From Piromyces finnis (taxonomy: Eukaryota > Neocallimastigomycota > Neocallimastigomycetes > Neocallimastigales > Neocallimastigaceae): a stretch of DNA of 21,480 bases. The first letter of the stretch is position 1. The number at the start of each line of letters is the position of its first letter. The position numbers and the translations under genes were made by a program. A model generated the notes under the pieces. That model was not told where the DNA came from, searched no databases, and saw only the letters and a program-made list of their open reading frames with translations. Shown here in pieces: positions 8,235 through 17,989 of this stretch. The stretch covers positions 1 to 21,480 of the forward strand of contig MCFH01000172.1 in NCBI GenBank assembly GCA_002104945.1, given 5' to 3'.

Positions 8235-8342
8235 AAGATTACTTACTTGAAATAGTAGTAAGAAACCATTTTAATTTTATATTATATATTATATTTTGAA
8301 TTGGAGGATTTAATTAGTGAGTTTAAAAATTTAAATTTAGAA
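7881..8342 (+). other. Element D untranslated leader
   Basis: Non-coding leader with a 54-bp tandem repeat (listed separately) and A29 at 8203-8231. There is no ATG from 7736 to 8342. The Gag-Pol frame is open back to 8301 but without an ATG. Confidence 0.75.
7909..8100 (+). repeat. 54-bp tandem repeat in element D leader
   Basis: Units beginning ACTACTGGTTAGAATTGG start at 7946, 8000 and 8054. A diverged partial unit (TCTACCGCCGGG) precedes them. The first two are nearly identical; the third has several substitutions. Each unit has a TACCRCCG core followed by a purine-rich AAGAAGAAAGAAG stretch. Confidence 0.85.
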
Positions 8343-11300
8343 ATGGGTGATAGGAATGTGGGTGTTTCCGGGAACTCGGGGAACATTATTAATGCTCCAC
8401 CGACATTTTCTGGTAAACAAAGAGAATTGGATGGATTTTTAACTAGAGTGGAGTTGGTATTTCGTACTCGACCGACACTGTATAATACAGATCGAGTCAA
8501 GGTCGACTTCGTTATATCATACTTTTCTGGTAAACCTTTGGAATGGGCTTCAGTGTTGATGAAGAATAATAGTGGGGTTTTAAACCATTATGATGAATTT
8601 GTAGATAGGTTGAAGGCTAATTTTGGCAGTTATAGATACGATACCGTTGTAGCTAACGGAAAATTAGATAATCTTCGCCAAAGGAAACTTGGTCAGGTAT
8701 TAGATTACATTACCGAGTTTCAACGTATTAGCCAAAATTCAAGCTTTAATGATAGCGCAAAAATCTACATGTTTCTGAAAGGTTTATTACCACCACTTAG
8801 GGAGAAGTTGGCTTTCATTGAATCAAACCCAACTTCAATTGAACAATTGATTTCTTCAACTATTTTAGTTGAAGATATGATGAAAAGGAATTCTTTAAGT
8901 GAATTTTATTTTAATGGTAGAAGGGCTAATGATCCTATGGATGTGGATGTATTTAAAATTAGTAGAGAGAATAAACGAAAAAGGTATGTGAATATTCAAG
9001 GATCAAGTAAAAATTACAATGAAAACATAGATAACTTTGAAGAAGAAAAGAAAAAAGGGTTATGTTTTCTTTGTAAACAACCGGGACATTTAAAATTTAA
9101 TTGTCCTAATAGAGTAAAGCCCAGAAAAGTGTTAAGAATTGTTAAAGAAAGGACTCCAAAAATTGTCAATCCAAAAATTTACAAAGTTGGAGTCAAGGGA
9201 GTGAAAAGTGATTTAAACCTTGTGGATTTTTACTTGAGTACCAATGAAGTTTCGGAAGTTAAAATTAAGGTTTTAATTGATTCCGGTTCCGAATTAAATT
9301 TCATTAATCCAAGTCTTGCTGAAGACCTTGGTATTAATTTGGAAAAAGTAGAACCATTCCGTGTATCTGGTGTTAGTGATGGAGTTGTTAGTGTTTGGGA
9401 AAGGACTGAGAAGTGCATGCTCCGTTGCAAAAATCACTTCGAAGTAATTCAACTTTATGGATTACAAGTCCCCGGTGTTAATGTTATTCTTGGTTTGCCG
9501 TGGATAAAGAAGCATAATCCAAATGCTTTCTACGACTCTAAGAAAATCGCTTTTAGTTCTGGTTATTGTGCCAGACATTGTAATAAAGGCAAAAGAAAGA
9601 GAAAACCAAGAAAGAAGTCAAAGAATGATCAGTTAGATCATGATGTTCTCGACCGAAGCTTGACCAAAAAGCCGAAAGTAGATCCCTCTGTCCCAAACAA
9701 TGAAGAAAAAGAATATGTTAAAGGCCGCCTTGTTAGAACCATCAATGATGAAGATGATAGCGATGATGAATATATTAGTTTTAATAAAAAAGTTAAATGT
9801 ATTGTAACAAAAATTAATGAAACATGTAATAATGATAATGAATCATGTAGTAATAATAATAATAATGGAAAAGATATTAATAAAGATAAATTGGTCGCCG
9901 TACCAACCCAATATTTAGAATTTAGTGAAGTGTTTAATGAAAAAAATTGTGAAGTGTTACCTCCTCATAGACCTTATGATTGTGAAATCAAACTTAAAGA
10001 TGATTCGACTTTATTTTATGGACCTTTGTATCCATTAACTGAAGTTGAAAGAGAGGAACTTAAAAAATATATTGATGATAATTTAAATAAAGGTTTTATT
10101 AGGAAATCATCGTCTCCTGCTGGTGCCCCAATTTTATTTGTTAAAAAGAAGGATGGCTCCCTAAGACTTTGTATCGATTATAGAAAGTTGAATGATATTA
10201 CCATTCGTAATTCATATCCTTTACCTTTAATTAGTGACCTTTTGGATAGGGTGAAAAATGCTAAGATTTTTACTAAATTAGACCTTAAATCCGCTTATAA
10301 TCTTGTTCGTATTAAAGAAGGTGACGAATACAAAACGGCTTTTCGTACTAGATATGGACATTTTGAATATCTGGTTATGCCTTTTGGATTAAAGAATGCA
10401 CCTGCAACTTTTCAACACTTCATTAACGATGTCCTTAGTGACTATTTAGACGATTTTGTTATCTCATATATTGATGATATTCTTATTTATTCTAATAATA
10501 TCGAAGAACATCATGTGCATGTTAAAAAGGTACTTAAGAAACTACTTGAAAATAATCTTTATGTTAAATTAGAAAAATGTGAGTTTGATGTTGAGAAAAC
10601 CACTTTTCTTGGTTATGTCATTTCAAAGGATGGATTGCAAATGGATGAAAATAAAGTTAAAGCAATTCTCGATTGGCCGGTTCCCAAGAATGTTAAAGAG
10701 GTTCAGTCTTTTATTGGTTTATGCAACTATTACAGAATTTTTATTAAAGACTTTGCTAAAATTGCAAACCCTCTTCACAAACTCACTAGAAAGAATGTTG
10801 CTTTTAACTGGGTGAAAGAAGATCAGGACGCTTTTATTTTATTAAAATCTCTGTTCACGTCAGCTCCTATTCTGAAACATGCGGATAGTAATAATCAATT
10901 TATTGTAGAAACTGATGCTAGTAATTATGCTGTCGGTGCTATTCTCTCTCAAGAATTTGATGGCAAATTACATCCTATTGCATTTCTTTCTAAAAGTTTG
11001 ACGAGTTGTCAAAGAAACTATCCTATATATGACAAGGAACTTTTAGCTATTGTAGTTGCTCTTGAAGAATGGCGTCATTATTTAGAAGGTGCACGTCATC
11101 CGTTCATAATTTATACTGATCACAAGAATTTAACATTTCCTAGAAAACCTGAAATGTTATCTCAGAGACAAATTAGATGGAATTTGTTCTTATCCAGATT
11201 TGATTTTAAACTCATTTATAGAGCTGGAAAGAAATCCGGTAAGCCTGATATCCTGTCTCGTAGAAGTGACCATTTAGAGAATAATATTAATTCTGATGTT

Positions 11301-12893
11301 TCTTGTCTTACTATTTCGTTTCATCATAGCGATAACAAACCGTTAATCGATTCTATTTTATTAGAACTTAAAAATGACGATTTGTATAATTCTATTGTCC
11401 AATTTAAAATGAATGGTTCTGCATGTAATGCACCTATTAAAAATATTGATAAAGTTATTATTGATAATGAAGGATTTTTGTTATATAATAATCTTATTTA
11501 TGTTCCTAAATCTCTTAGGACAAGAGTTTTGGAACTTCATCATGATTCTGTTGCTGCTGGTCATTTCGGTATTAAGAAAACCACTGAACTGATTTCCAGA
11601 AACTTTTGGTGGCCAAGGTTTCATTCAGACGTTAAATCTTTTATCAAATCTTGCGTGACTTGTTGCAAATCCAAAGTCCCCAGACATAAGCCTTATGGAT
11701 TATTATCCCCCTTGGGCACTCCCAGTAGGCCCTGGTCTGATATTTCTATTGATTTTATTGTTGATCTTCCTAAGTCCAGAGATATGACAACTCTCATGGT
11801 TGTTGTCGATAGATTTACTAAATTTGCTCACGCCATTCCTTTACGTTGTCTTCCTACTGCTTCGATTGCTGCTGATGCTTTTATTGCTAATGTCTTCCGT
11901 TTGCATGGTCTTCCTGATTCCATCATTTCTGATAGAGGCTCGCAATTTACTTCTGACTTTTGGTCAAGACTTTGTGACCTTCTTAATATCAATCATTCAT
12001 TATCGACTGCCAACCATCCGCAGACAGATGGTCAAACGGAGAGGGTGAACGGCATATTAGAACAATATTTCCGTTGTTTTATAAATAAAAAGCAGAATAA
12101 CTGGGTTGATCTTATCCCATTTGCTGAATTTGCATATAATAATACTTTACAACAATCTATAAATCAATCCCCATTCTTTGCTAATTATGGTTTTCATCCA
12201 AAGTTCAGCTTAGAAATTCCAGCTAATGATAGACCTAGTAGAGCTGAACAAAGAGTAATTGATATGAATGAAAACTTTAAATTATTAAAAGAAAACTTAG
12301 AAAAAGCAAAAGAAACATATAAGAAATATGCCGATATGAAGAGAATGATTCCCCCGGAGTTCGAAGTGGGAAAGAAGGTATGGTTATTGAAAGATTCTCC
12401 TGGAACTAACCTAAAGAGAAAATTAGCACCTCAAATGCTTGGTCCATTTGAGATAATTGAAAAAGTTAGTTCTCTCGCTTTCAAATTGAAACTTCCAAAG
12501 ACAATGAGATGTCATCCAGTCTTTCATGTTTCATTGTTAGAACCATACTTTGAAAACATGTTTAACGACAGGTCTAATCGTAGGAAGAGGAACATTCACC
12601 TTAACACAGATTTAATTGAAAAAATTCCAGAGAAAATTGAAAAGATGAAATCCGTTAATGGTGAAACATTTTATAAGTTATCATGGAAAGGATTTGACAA
12701 ATCCACTTGGATTTCTGAAGATCAGATTCCAGATAAACAATTAATACAAGAGTTTGAAAGAAACTCTAAAAAGTCAAAATATAAGTCGAACGACTCCTCC
12801 ATGAAAATTAGAAAGAATAAAGTTGGTAATCTAATCAAGCATAGATACCAACCATTTGTAATTGAAATTCCTTCGAGAAAAGATTCCTTATAA
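8343..12893 (+). CDS. Element D Gag-Pol polyprotein, intact
   Basis: One 1516-residue frame: capsid; zinc knuckle CX2CX4HX4C at about 241-254; protease DSGS from 313; a C-X3-C pair after the protease; a strongly basic stretch (KRKRKPRKKSK) and acidic, Asn-rich linker; RT YIDD at 709-712; RNase H (TDASN, YDKELLA, TDHKNL); integrase zinc finger from about 1066; catalytic D1137, D1197 and E1233 with 35 residues between the last two; GPF motif; chromodomain-like segment (SWKGF, STW) without the usual first cage aromatic; and a basic tail of about 45 residues. The start is the first ATG after the inferred cap site, with A at -3. The basic stretch could act in nuclear import (inference). No disabling change is visible. 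Close to element A in RT, RNase H and integrase; less so in Gag. Confidence 0.94.
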   Translation: MGDRNVGVSGNSGNIINAPPTFSGKQRELDGFLTRVELVFRTRPTLYNTDRVKVDFVISYFSGKPLEWASVLMKNNSGVLNHYDEFVDRLKANFGSYRYDTVVANGKLDNLRQRKLGQVLDYITEFQRISQNSSFNDSAKIYMFLKGLLPPLREKLAFIESNPTSIEQLISSTILVEDMMKRNSLSEFYFNGRRANDPMDVDVFKISRENKRKRYVNIQGSSKNYNENIDNFEEEKKKGLCFLCKQPGHLKFNCPNRVKPRKVLRIVKERTPKIVNPKIYKVGVKGVKSDLNLVDFYLSTNEVSEVKIKVLIDSGSELNFINPSLAEDLGINLEKVEPFRVSGVSDGVVSVWERTEKCMLRCKNHFEVIQLYGLQVPGVNVILGLPWIKKHNPNAFYDSKKIAFSSGYCARHCNKGKRKRKPRKKSKNDQLDHDVLDRSLTKKPKVDPSVPNNEEKEYVKGRLVRTINDEDDSDDEYISFNKKVKCIVTKINETCNNDNESCSNNNNNGKDINKDKLVAVPTQYLEFSEVFNEKNCEVLPPHRPYDCEIKLKDDSTLFYGPLYPLTEVEREELKKYIDDNLNKGFIRKSSSPAGAPILFVKKKDGSLRLCIDYRKLNDITIRNSYPLPLISDLLDRVKNAKIFTKLDLKSAYNLVRIKEGDEYKTAFRTRYGHFEYLVMPFGLKNAPATFQHFINDVLSDYLDDFVISYIDDILIYSNNIEEHHVHVKKVLKKLLENNLYVKLEKCEFDVEKTTFLGYVISKDGLQMDENKVKAILDWPVPKNVKEVQSFIGLCNYYRIFIKDFAKIANPLHKLTRKNVAFNWVKEDQDAFILLKSLFTSAPILKHADSNNQFIVETDASNYAVGAILSQEFDGKLHPIAFLSKSLTSCQRNYPIYDKELLAIVVALEEWRHYLEGARHPFIIYTDHKNLTFPRKPEMLSQRQIRWNLFLSRFDFKLIYRAGKKSGKPDILSRRSDHLENNINSDVSCLTISFHHSDNKPLIDSILLELKNDDLYNSIVQFKMNGSACNAPIKNIDKVIIDNEGFLLYNNLIYVPKSLRTRVLELHHDSVAAGHFGIKKTTELISRNFWWPRFHSDVKSFIKSCVTCCKSKVPRHKPYGLLSPLGTPSRPWSDISIDFIVDLPKSRDMTTLMVVVDRFTKFAHAIPLRCLPTASIAADAFIANVFRLHGLPDSIISDRGSQFTSDFWSRLCDLLNINHSLSTANHPQTDGQTERVNGILEQYFRCFINKKQNNWVDLIPFAEFAYNNTLQQSINQSPFFANYGFHPKFSLEIPANDRPSRAEQRVIDMNENFKLLKENLEKAKETYKKYADMKRMIPPEFEVGKKVWLLKDSPGTNLKRKLAPQMLGPFEIIEKVSSLAFKLKLPKTMRCHPVFHVSLLEPYFENMFNDRSNRRKRNIHLNTDLIEKIPEKIEKMKSVNGETFYKLSWKGFDKSTWISEDQIPDKQLIQEFERNSKKSKYKSNDSSMKIRKNKVGNLIKHRYQPFVIEIPSRKDSL

Positions 12894-12917
12894 ATTAATC
12901 TCGCAGGAGCTCGACTT

Positions 12918-12928
12918 AGAGAGAGAGA
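12918..12928 (+). other. Element D polypurine tract
   Basis: AGAGAGAGAGA ends 1 bp before the 3' LTR and is preceded by CTCGACTTA, as in element A. Confidence 0.75.
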
Positions 12929-12929
12929 T

Positions 12930-13534
12930 TGTAAAGATATCAAACGCCTCTGTTTGATATCTTTAATGTAACTTAAGCCACAAGTATTATTGTTTAAGTT
13001 ACACAAATTATATTCAGAAAAAGAAAATGAGACATAATTTATTTATTAATAATTAAAGTTTAAAACAAAATAAATTATTAATTTATTTTTAATGTTTAAC
13101 AAGTAAATTAATATTCTCAATTTAAATCCCTAGTTTTAGTATTGTTTTTTCATAGAAATAAATAAATAATAAATGATTAATATATCAATAATACATGGGC
13201 ACATATTCAAATTGAATAGTACTTAATTTGAATTGCCAATTGTATTTTACTAAAAATAGTTATAGTTTAAATATTTATTAATAATTAAGATTTTAGTGTA
13301 GATTTTAAATAATAATATATAAGAAATAAATAGTTATAATATAATATAAATGTATTTAGGAAAAATATAAATAGAAGATATTTTTCATCATTTTATCGAT
13401 GTAATTGTTATTAATAAAATTTCTATTATAATAAAAGATATTTTTAATAAAACAATTTTTTATTTTATTTTAAATTTTGTGTTATTGTAATAGAATAGAT
13501 ATCCTAATCTATTCTTTCAGTGTTCAACATTACA
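12930..13534 (+). repeat. Element D 3' LTR
   Basis: 605 bp, apparently identical to 7265-7869. Followed directly by the GCTTC target copy at 13535-13539 and then the rest of B's gag. Confidence 0.95.
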
Positions 13535-13539
13535 GCTTC
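13535..13539. repeat. Target-site duplication of element D, right
   Basis: Second copy of GCTTC; see 7260-7264. Confidence 0.93.
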
Positions 13540-14319
13540 CAATCCCGCTCCTCAGAAAGATCTACAAGTAAATCCACTCAGCCCAAGAAGGAAAATAATT
13601 TTGGCCCCATTTCAAGTGAAGAACGTAGCCGCCGAATGAAAGAGAATCTCTGCTTATATTGTGGTAAACCTGGTCACCGATTATCTGAATGCCCTATTAG
13701 AACCAAAAAGGAAAACCATACTAATAATGCTGGGGTTCATGTTTTGAATGAACAAGAAAAATCCACTCGACTTTCGGATAACTCCTCTTTACCTCAAACT
13801 GTTATCGATGTTGATGTTGTTCTTCCATACAAATCTGTCGGAACTAAAGTTCTCTTAGATAGTGGTTCACAATTCTGTTTGATAGACCACGCCTTTGTTA
13901 AGGCCCATGAGATCCCTATAATTACCAAAGTAAAATGCCCACAAATTATAGGTATCGGAGGTCACCAAAAGATTATCGGCCAGACTTGGCCTATAACTGT
14001 GGAACACATGAATCACTCATGCCAGTTACAATTTTACGTCATAAAATTGCCTTCTTACTGTTGTATTCTTGGCTCTGATTGGCTGGCCCTTCACAATCCG
14101 ACAATCAATTTTGCTAGTAAGGACGTTTCCTATCATTCTGAATACTGTAAGGAAAATTGCTTAAGGAAAGAATCTGCTAGCTCTACCACTTCTGAACTCG
14201 AAGACCAATCGAAGGACGAAATGTCAGTTGGAAATACACCTGAATACCCTTTCAATGTATTCACTTGTTTAGAAGAACCTGAAGTTGAGTCACCCCAAAT
14301 TCCAATTCACTACTCTTAA
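13540..14319 (+). pseudogene. Element B gag 3' part and protease, ending at an in-frame stop
   Basis: This continues the frame that ends at 7264. It encodes a basic, serine-rich stretch, the nucleocapsid knuckle CX2CX4HX4C (CLYCGKPGHRLSEC, from 13651), and an aspartic protease with DSGS (13858-13869), GIGG and ILGSDWL motifs, then the C-X3-C pair also present in A and D. The frame stops at TAA 14317-14319 and resumes in the same frame with RT-leading sequence. In A and D this region is an uninterrupted linker. The open frame reaches back into D's LTR (to 13477), but that part is not gag. The stop is most simply a nonsense mutation. Confidence 0.88.
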
Positions 14320-16043
14320 CACTCCAAAGTGTTCGAGGAAAGGCTCGCTGATAAACTCCCTCCTCATCGCCCGTACGACTGTGAGATCAACCTGAGACCA
14401 AATAGCAACTTGTTTTATGGTCCAATCTACCGACTTACTGAGAAAGAATCAAAGGTATTAGAAGAAACCATTAATGAAAATTTAAAAAAGGGGTTTATCC
14501 GCAAATCCAAATCGCCAGCTGGTGCTCCCGTTCTGTTTGTCCCGAAGAAGAGTGGAGAACTTCGTATGTGTATCGACTACCGCCGCTTGAACGAAATCAC
14601 CATTAGGAACTCGTACCCTCTCCCATTGATCCAAGACATGTTGGATCATCTAGGAAAAGCTAAGGTGTTCTCGAAGTTAGATCTTCGATCCGCCTATAAC
14701 TTGGTAAGAATCAAAGAAGGCGATGAATATAAGACCGCCTTCACCTGTCAATTTGGCCATTTCGAATATCTGGTAATGCCTTTCGGTCTCAAGAACGCTC
14801 CTGCAGTCTTCCAACATTTTATTAACGACGTTCTTGAAGGCATTATCGGTAAATTCGTCTTTTCGTATATTGACGATATTATCATTTTTTCTGATAATAT
14901 AGCCGAACATCATGAACACGTCAATGAAGTCCTTCGTAGACTCGAAGAAGCCGGACTGTACGCTAAACTTGAAAAATGTCTATTCGACTCTCCTTGTCTT
15001 GACTTCCTTGGTCATAGAATCTCTGCCTCTGGTATCGGAATGGACCCTAATAAGGTGAAAGCCATTGCGGAATGGCCGACTCCTAAATCGGTCCATGAAC
15101 TACAATCTTTCCTAGGCTTAGCCAACTATTATCGTAGATTTATTCCTGGCTTTGCTAAGATTGCTCACCCACTCCACCAACTTTGCAAGAAGAACACCGC
15201 CTTCGTTTGGAACGATACCGCTCAAGATGCTTTTGATGCTTTGGTTAAGCATTTTATTAGTCAGCCTATCCTTGCATATCCTGATGTTGACCTACCTTTC
15301 GTTGTCGAAACCGATGCAAGTAACTTCGCCATAGGTGCTGTATTGTCTCAAGTCAACAAGTCCGACAATATTCTTCACCCTGTTGCGTTCTTTTCTAGAT
15401 CCCTTACAAACCCGGAGAAGAACTACCCTATCTATGATAAAGAACTTTTGGCTATCGTCGCGTCCTTAGAAGTGTGGAGACATTTTTTGAAAGGTGCGAA
15501 TCATCCTTTCAAAATTATATCAGACCACAGAAACCTCCTTTTTCAGAAGAAACCGGAGAAGATGACTCAGAGATTAATTAGATGGTCCCTTTTCCTTGCT
15601 GAATTCGATTTTGTCATTGAATATCGCCCTGGCTCCTCGAACGGGAAAACCGATGCCTTGTCAAGAAGACCTGACTATCTTGATCACTCTTGCAATTCCG
15701 ATTCTAATAACTCTGTCTTTCGTCCCGAAAATTTCAGCTCCTGCTTTGCTTCATCCACTCCTTCTTCTCTTCTTGAAAAAATTGCTCTCTCTTGTAAACT
15801 TGACAAATTCTTCATTGAGACTTCTAATCAACTTCTCAATGATAATTGTTCTTCTGACTACAAACTTAGTAACAACGTCCTCCTTTTCCAAGATAAAATC
15901 TATGTTCCTAATGATTGCCGAGTGGAAATTCTGTCTTCTTGTCATGACTCCCCTGCTGCCGGCCATTTTGGTATTTCAAAAACTTTATCCTTGATTTCCC
16001 GTAACTACTGGTGGCCCAAAATGTATCAGGATGTTAAGGATAT
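14320..16043 (+). pseudogene. Element B RT, RNase H and integrase N-terminus
   Basis: Same frame as the protease part, after the stop at 14317-14319. It has no ATG of its own in a sensible place, so it was once part of a Gag-Pol fusion. Motifs: LPPHRPYDCEI before RT; RT LDLRSAYN and YIDD (14866-14877); GLANYYRRF; RNase H TDASNFAIGAVLSQ, YDKELLAIV and SDHRNL; and the two His of the integrase zinc finger (CHDSPAAGH). The frame is lost near 16041, between the His and Cys pairs of the zinc finger, where one missing base explains the shift. Read as is, it ends at 16122 in a meaningless tail. Confidence 0.9.
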
Positions 16044-17171
16044 GTCCGTTCTTGTGAGGTCTGCTGTCGTTCGAAATCCTCTAGACATAAACCTTACGGG
16101 TTATTATCCACTCTTCCTTTAGGTGAACGTCCCTGGTCTTCCATTGCTATGGATTTTATCACTGACCTCCCCTCTTCTCGTGGATTTACCTGTATCTTCG
16201 TTGTCATTGATCGATTGACAAAAATGGCTCACTTTATCCCTCTTGAAAAAGTTCCCACTGCTGAACGTGCTGCCGAAGCTTTCATTAACAACGTCTTCAA
16301 ACTTCATGGATGCCCCTCCGACATTGTTCTCGACCAAGGTTCTCAGTTCACTTCAAAGTTTTGGAAGAAATTCTTTGCTACCCTCAAGATTGATTTGAAA
16401 TACTCTTCTGCTTATCACCACCAATCCAATGGCCAGACGGAGAGAGTGAACTCCGTTGTAGAACAATATCTACGCTGCTTCTCAAATTACAAAGGCACTA
16501 ACTGGATCGAATACTTAAGCCTAGCTGAATTTAGTTACAATAATTCAGTTCAAGAATCTGCAAAACAAACACCCTTCTTCTTGAACTATGGTTTCCATCC
16601 TAATTTTAATCCAACAATTCCAACAACAAGTGAAGTTCCAAGAGCTGAAGAATACACAAAAGAATTAAAAGAAATTATCAGCACCCTCAAGAAAAACCTT
16701 TCGGAAGCCCAAAAGAAACAAGAACATTTCGCCAATAGACATAGACAACCAGGCCCGTCATTCAAACCAGGAGAAAAGGTATGGTTAATCAATAATAATT
16801 TAGTTAAGGGAAATAAAAAATTCACCCCTCGGAAACTCGGTCCCTATGAAATTGAACAACAAATATCAGAAGTCTCATTCAAATTGAAACTCCCTGGTAA
16901 CATGAAGATTGATCCGGTATTCCATAAATCATCTCTCGAGCCTTACTTCGAAGGGAAAAGTACAAACCGAAAAGTTCAACCTCCACCACCTGTCATTATA
17001 AACGAAGAGGAGGAATACGAAGTAGAAGAAATTCTGGACAAAAGAAGACGCTATAACAAAACTCAGTACTTGATCAAATGGAAAGGATATCCTATTTCAG
17101 AAGCCTCATGGGAACCCGAAGAAAATCTGAACTGTCCAGCAAAGCTAAGAGAATTCAACAAGACCCATTAA
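16044..17171 (+). pseudogene. Element B integrase core and chromodomain, frameshifted
   Basis: This frame picks up the integrase zinc-finger Cys pair (CEVC) just after 16044 and runs to the stop at 17169-17171. First catalytic Asp at 16152-16154 (MDFITD), second at 16332-16334, Glu at 16440-16442, with 35 residues between the last two. The usual SDRG around the second Asp is LDQG here. A GPY motif follows, then a Pro-rich, Glu-rich hinge and a full classic chromodomain (YEVEEIL, LIKWKGY, SWEP) with all three cage-position aromatics. Chromodomains of this type can bind methylated histone tails and direct integration to heterochromatin (family knowledge). Confidence 0.9.
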
Positions 17172-17192
17172 AAAAAAAAAAAAAAAAAAAAA

Positions 17193-17537
17193 CTAATAAT
17201 AATAAAATTAACTAATTTTCATTAATTTTTAGACACAAATGAGGGAATATTAATTTTTAGAATAAACTTAACCGATACCGTTTTGGCGAAGCTCCCATAG
17301 GGATTTACTGGACTTACAAGCGTACCAAGAACAAGTACTATCAAACGGCCATATTGGAACCTTGCCTATGAAACCTCTAGTACTTGTTGGACATACTTTA
17401 GTCTTGGCGCCAACCCGCCTTACATCAAAGTTACTCTACCAACCCCGACTTCGAACCCACAACCTTCTAGTTCATTGCCAACTACTCGACCATTGTACCA
17501 CACCTTTTAATTCTCATATGAAGTCAACTGCCTATTT
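17193..17537 (-). mobile_element. Probable tRNA-derived SINE, minus strand
   Basis: Read on the minus strand, a pol III-like head starts near 17505 (GGTGTGG), with an A-box-like TGGTACAATGG at 17490-17500 and a B-box-like GGTTCGAAGTC at 17448-17458. These are spaced as in a tRNA, but the arms do not fold into a sound cloverleaf. The unrelated body downstream contains an 11-bp inverted repeat (17330-17340 with 17378-17388). It is less AT-rich than its surroundings. Long A tracts flank the block, so insertion into a poly(A) tract is possible. Exact ends are uncertain. Confidence 0.55.
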
Positions 17538-17598
17538 AAAAAAAAAAAAAAAAAAAAAAAAAATTATTAGCTTATAAATTCGTCTGGAATCCGAATTT

Positions 17599-17608
17599 AG
17601 AGGAGGAG
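17599..17608 (+). other. Element B polypurine tract
   Basis: AGAGGAGGAG ends 2 bp before the 3' LTR. The matching place in element C reads GGAGGAGG. Confidence 0.75.
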
Positions 17609-17610
17609 CT

Positions 17611-17984
17611 TGTAATGAGGTATATCTAATGATAAGGGTTAGACTAGAAAATCATTAAGGTTAGATTAATGAAAATTTCATAATTATATTTTTATAACCA
17701 ATCATTAAGTAATTAATTCACTTATCAAATTGTATTAAAAAAAAAAAAAAAATAATTTTCATGTATAAAGGAGAGAATAAGAAAGATAAAATAGTTCTTT
17801 AGTGTTTTTATTAATAATTAATAAAAATTAGTTTTTTTTGTTTCGTCTTTAGTTTGATAATACACTGACCTAGCGAGTTAGTCGTATTATAATAATAAAT
17901 TTAATAAATAAACATTATTAAAAAAAAATACATATATTTGATACATTAGAGTGTGTGTGTTTATTATTATAATATTTCGTTACA
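17611..17984 (+). repeat. Element B 3' LTR
   Basis: 374 bp; matches 6254-6628 apart from three homopolymer length differences. Ends TTACA, followed by the ACAAT target copy. Confidence 0.95.
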
Positions 17985-17989
17985 ACAAT
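17985..17989. repeat. Target-site duplication of element B, right
   Basis: Second ACAAT copy; see 6249-6253. Confidence 0.9.

Larger units (their letters stand above)
7265..13534 (+). mobile_element. Element D: complete, apparently intact Ty3/gypsy chromovirus
   Basis: Two 605-bp LTRs that look identical by eye (7265-7869 and 12930-13534), TG...CA ends, 5-bp GCTTC duplication, self-primer site, ATG-free leader, one open Gag-Pol gene and a polypurine tract. It is the youngest insertion in the stack. Its protein is closest to element A. Confidence 0.95.
17172..17610 (+). other. Element B 3' untranslated region
   Basis: Holds A23 (17170-17192, starting within the stop codon), the SINE-like insert, A26 (17538-17563), the 18-nt motif TTCGTCTGGNATCCGAAT shared with element C (about 17579-17597) and the polypurine tract. 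A 13-nt direct repeat ATTAATTTTTAGA occurs at 17221 and 17249. Confidence 0.7.
6254..17984 (+). mobile_element. Element B: Ty3/gypsy chromovirus, broken, hosting element D
   Basis: 5' LTR 6254-6628 and 3' LTR 17611-17984 (375 and 374 bp) differ only in the lengths of three homopolymers, and ACAAT flanks both ends. Between them: self-primer site, gag start, element D, rest of gag-pol, SINE-like insert and polypurine tract. The gag-pol reading frame is continuous across the D insertion if D and one target copy are ignored, but an in-frame TAA (14317-14319) and a frameshift near 16041 break it downstream. Confidence 0.92.

Noticed and set aside
13477-13539. An independent gene starting at 13477
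   Set aside because: This stretch is the end of D's 3' LTR plus the target copy; it is open only by chance in frame with B's gag.
14329-14331. Separate pol gene start at 14329
   Set aside because: The triplet is GTG, and the frame is the same as gag across one TAA; A and D have a single fused frame.
14677-14919. Minus-strand open frame opposite B's RT, and other short frames opposite or within the pol genes
   Set aside because: Shadows of conserved coding sequence with no recognisable domain.
17430-17505. Functional tRNA gene on the minus strand
   Set aside because: A- and B-box-like strings are present but the acceptor and T stems do not pair well and no clear anticodon arm is seen; a SINE head fits better.
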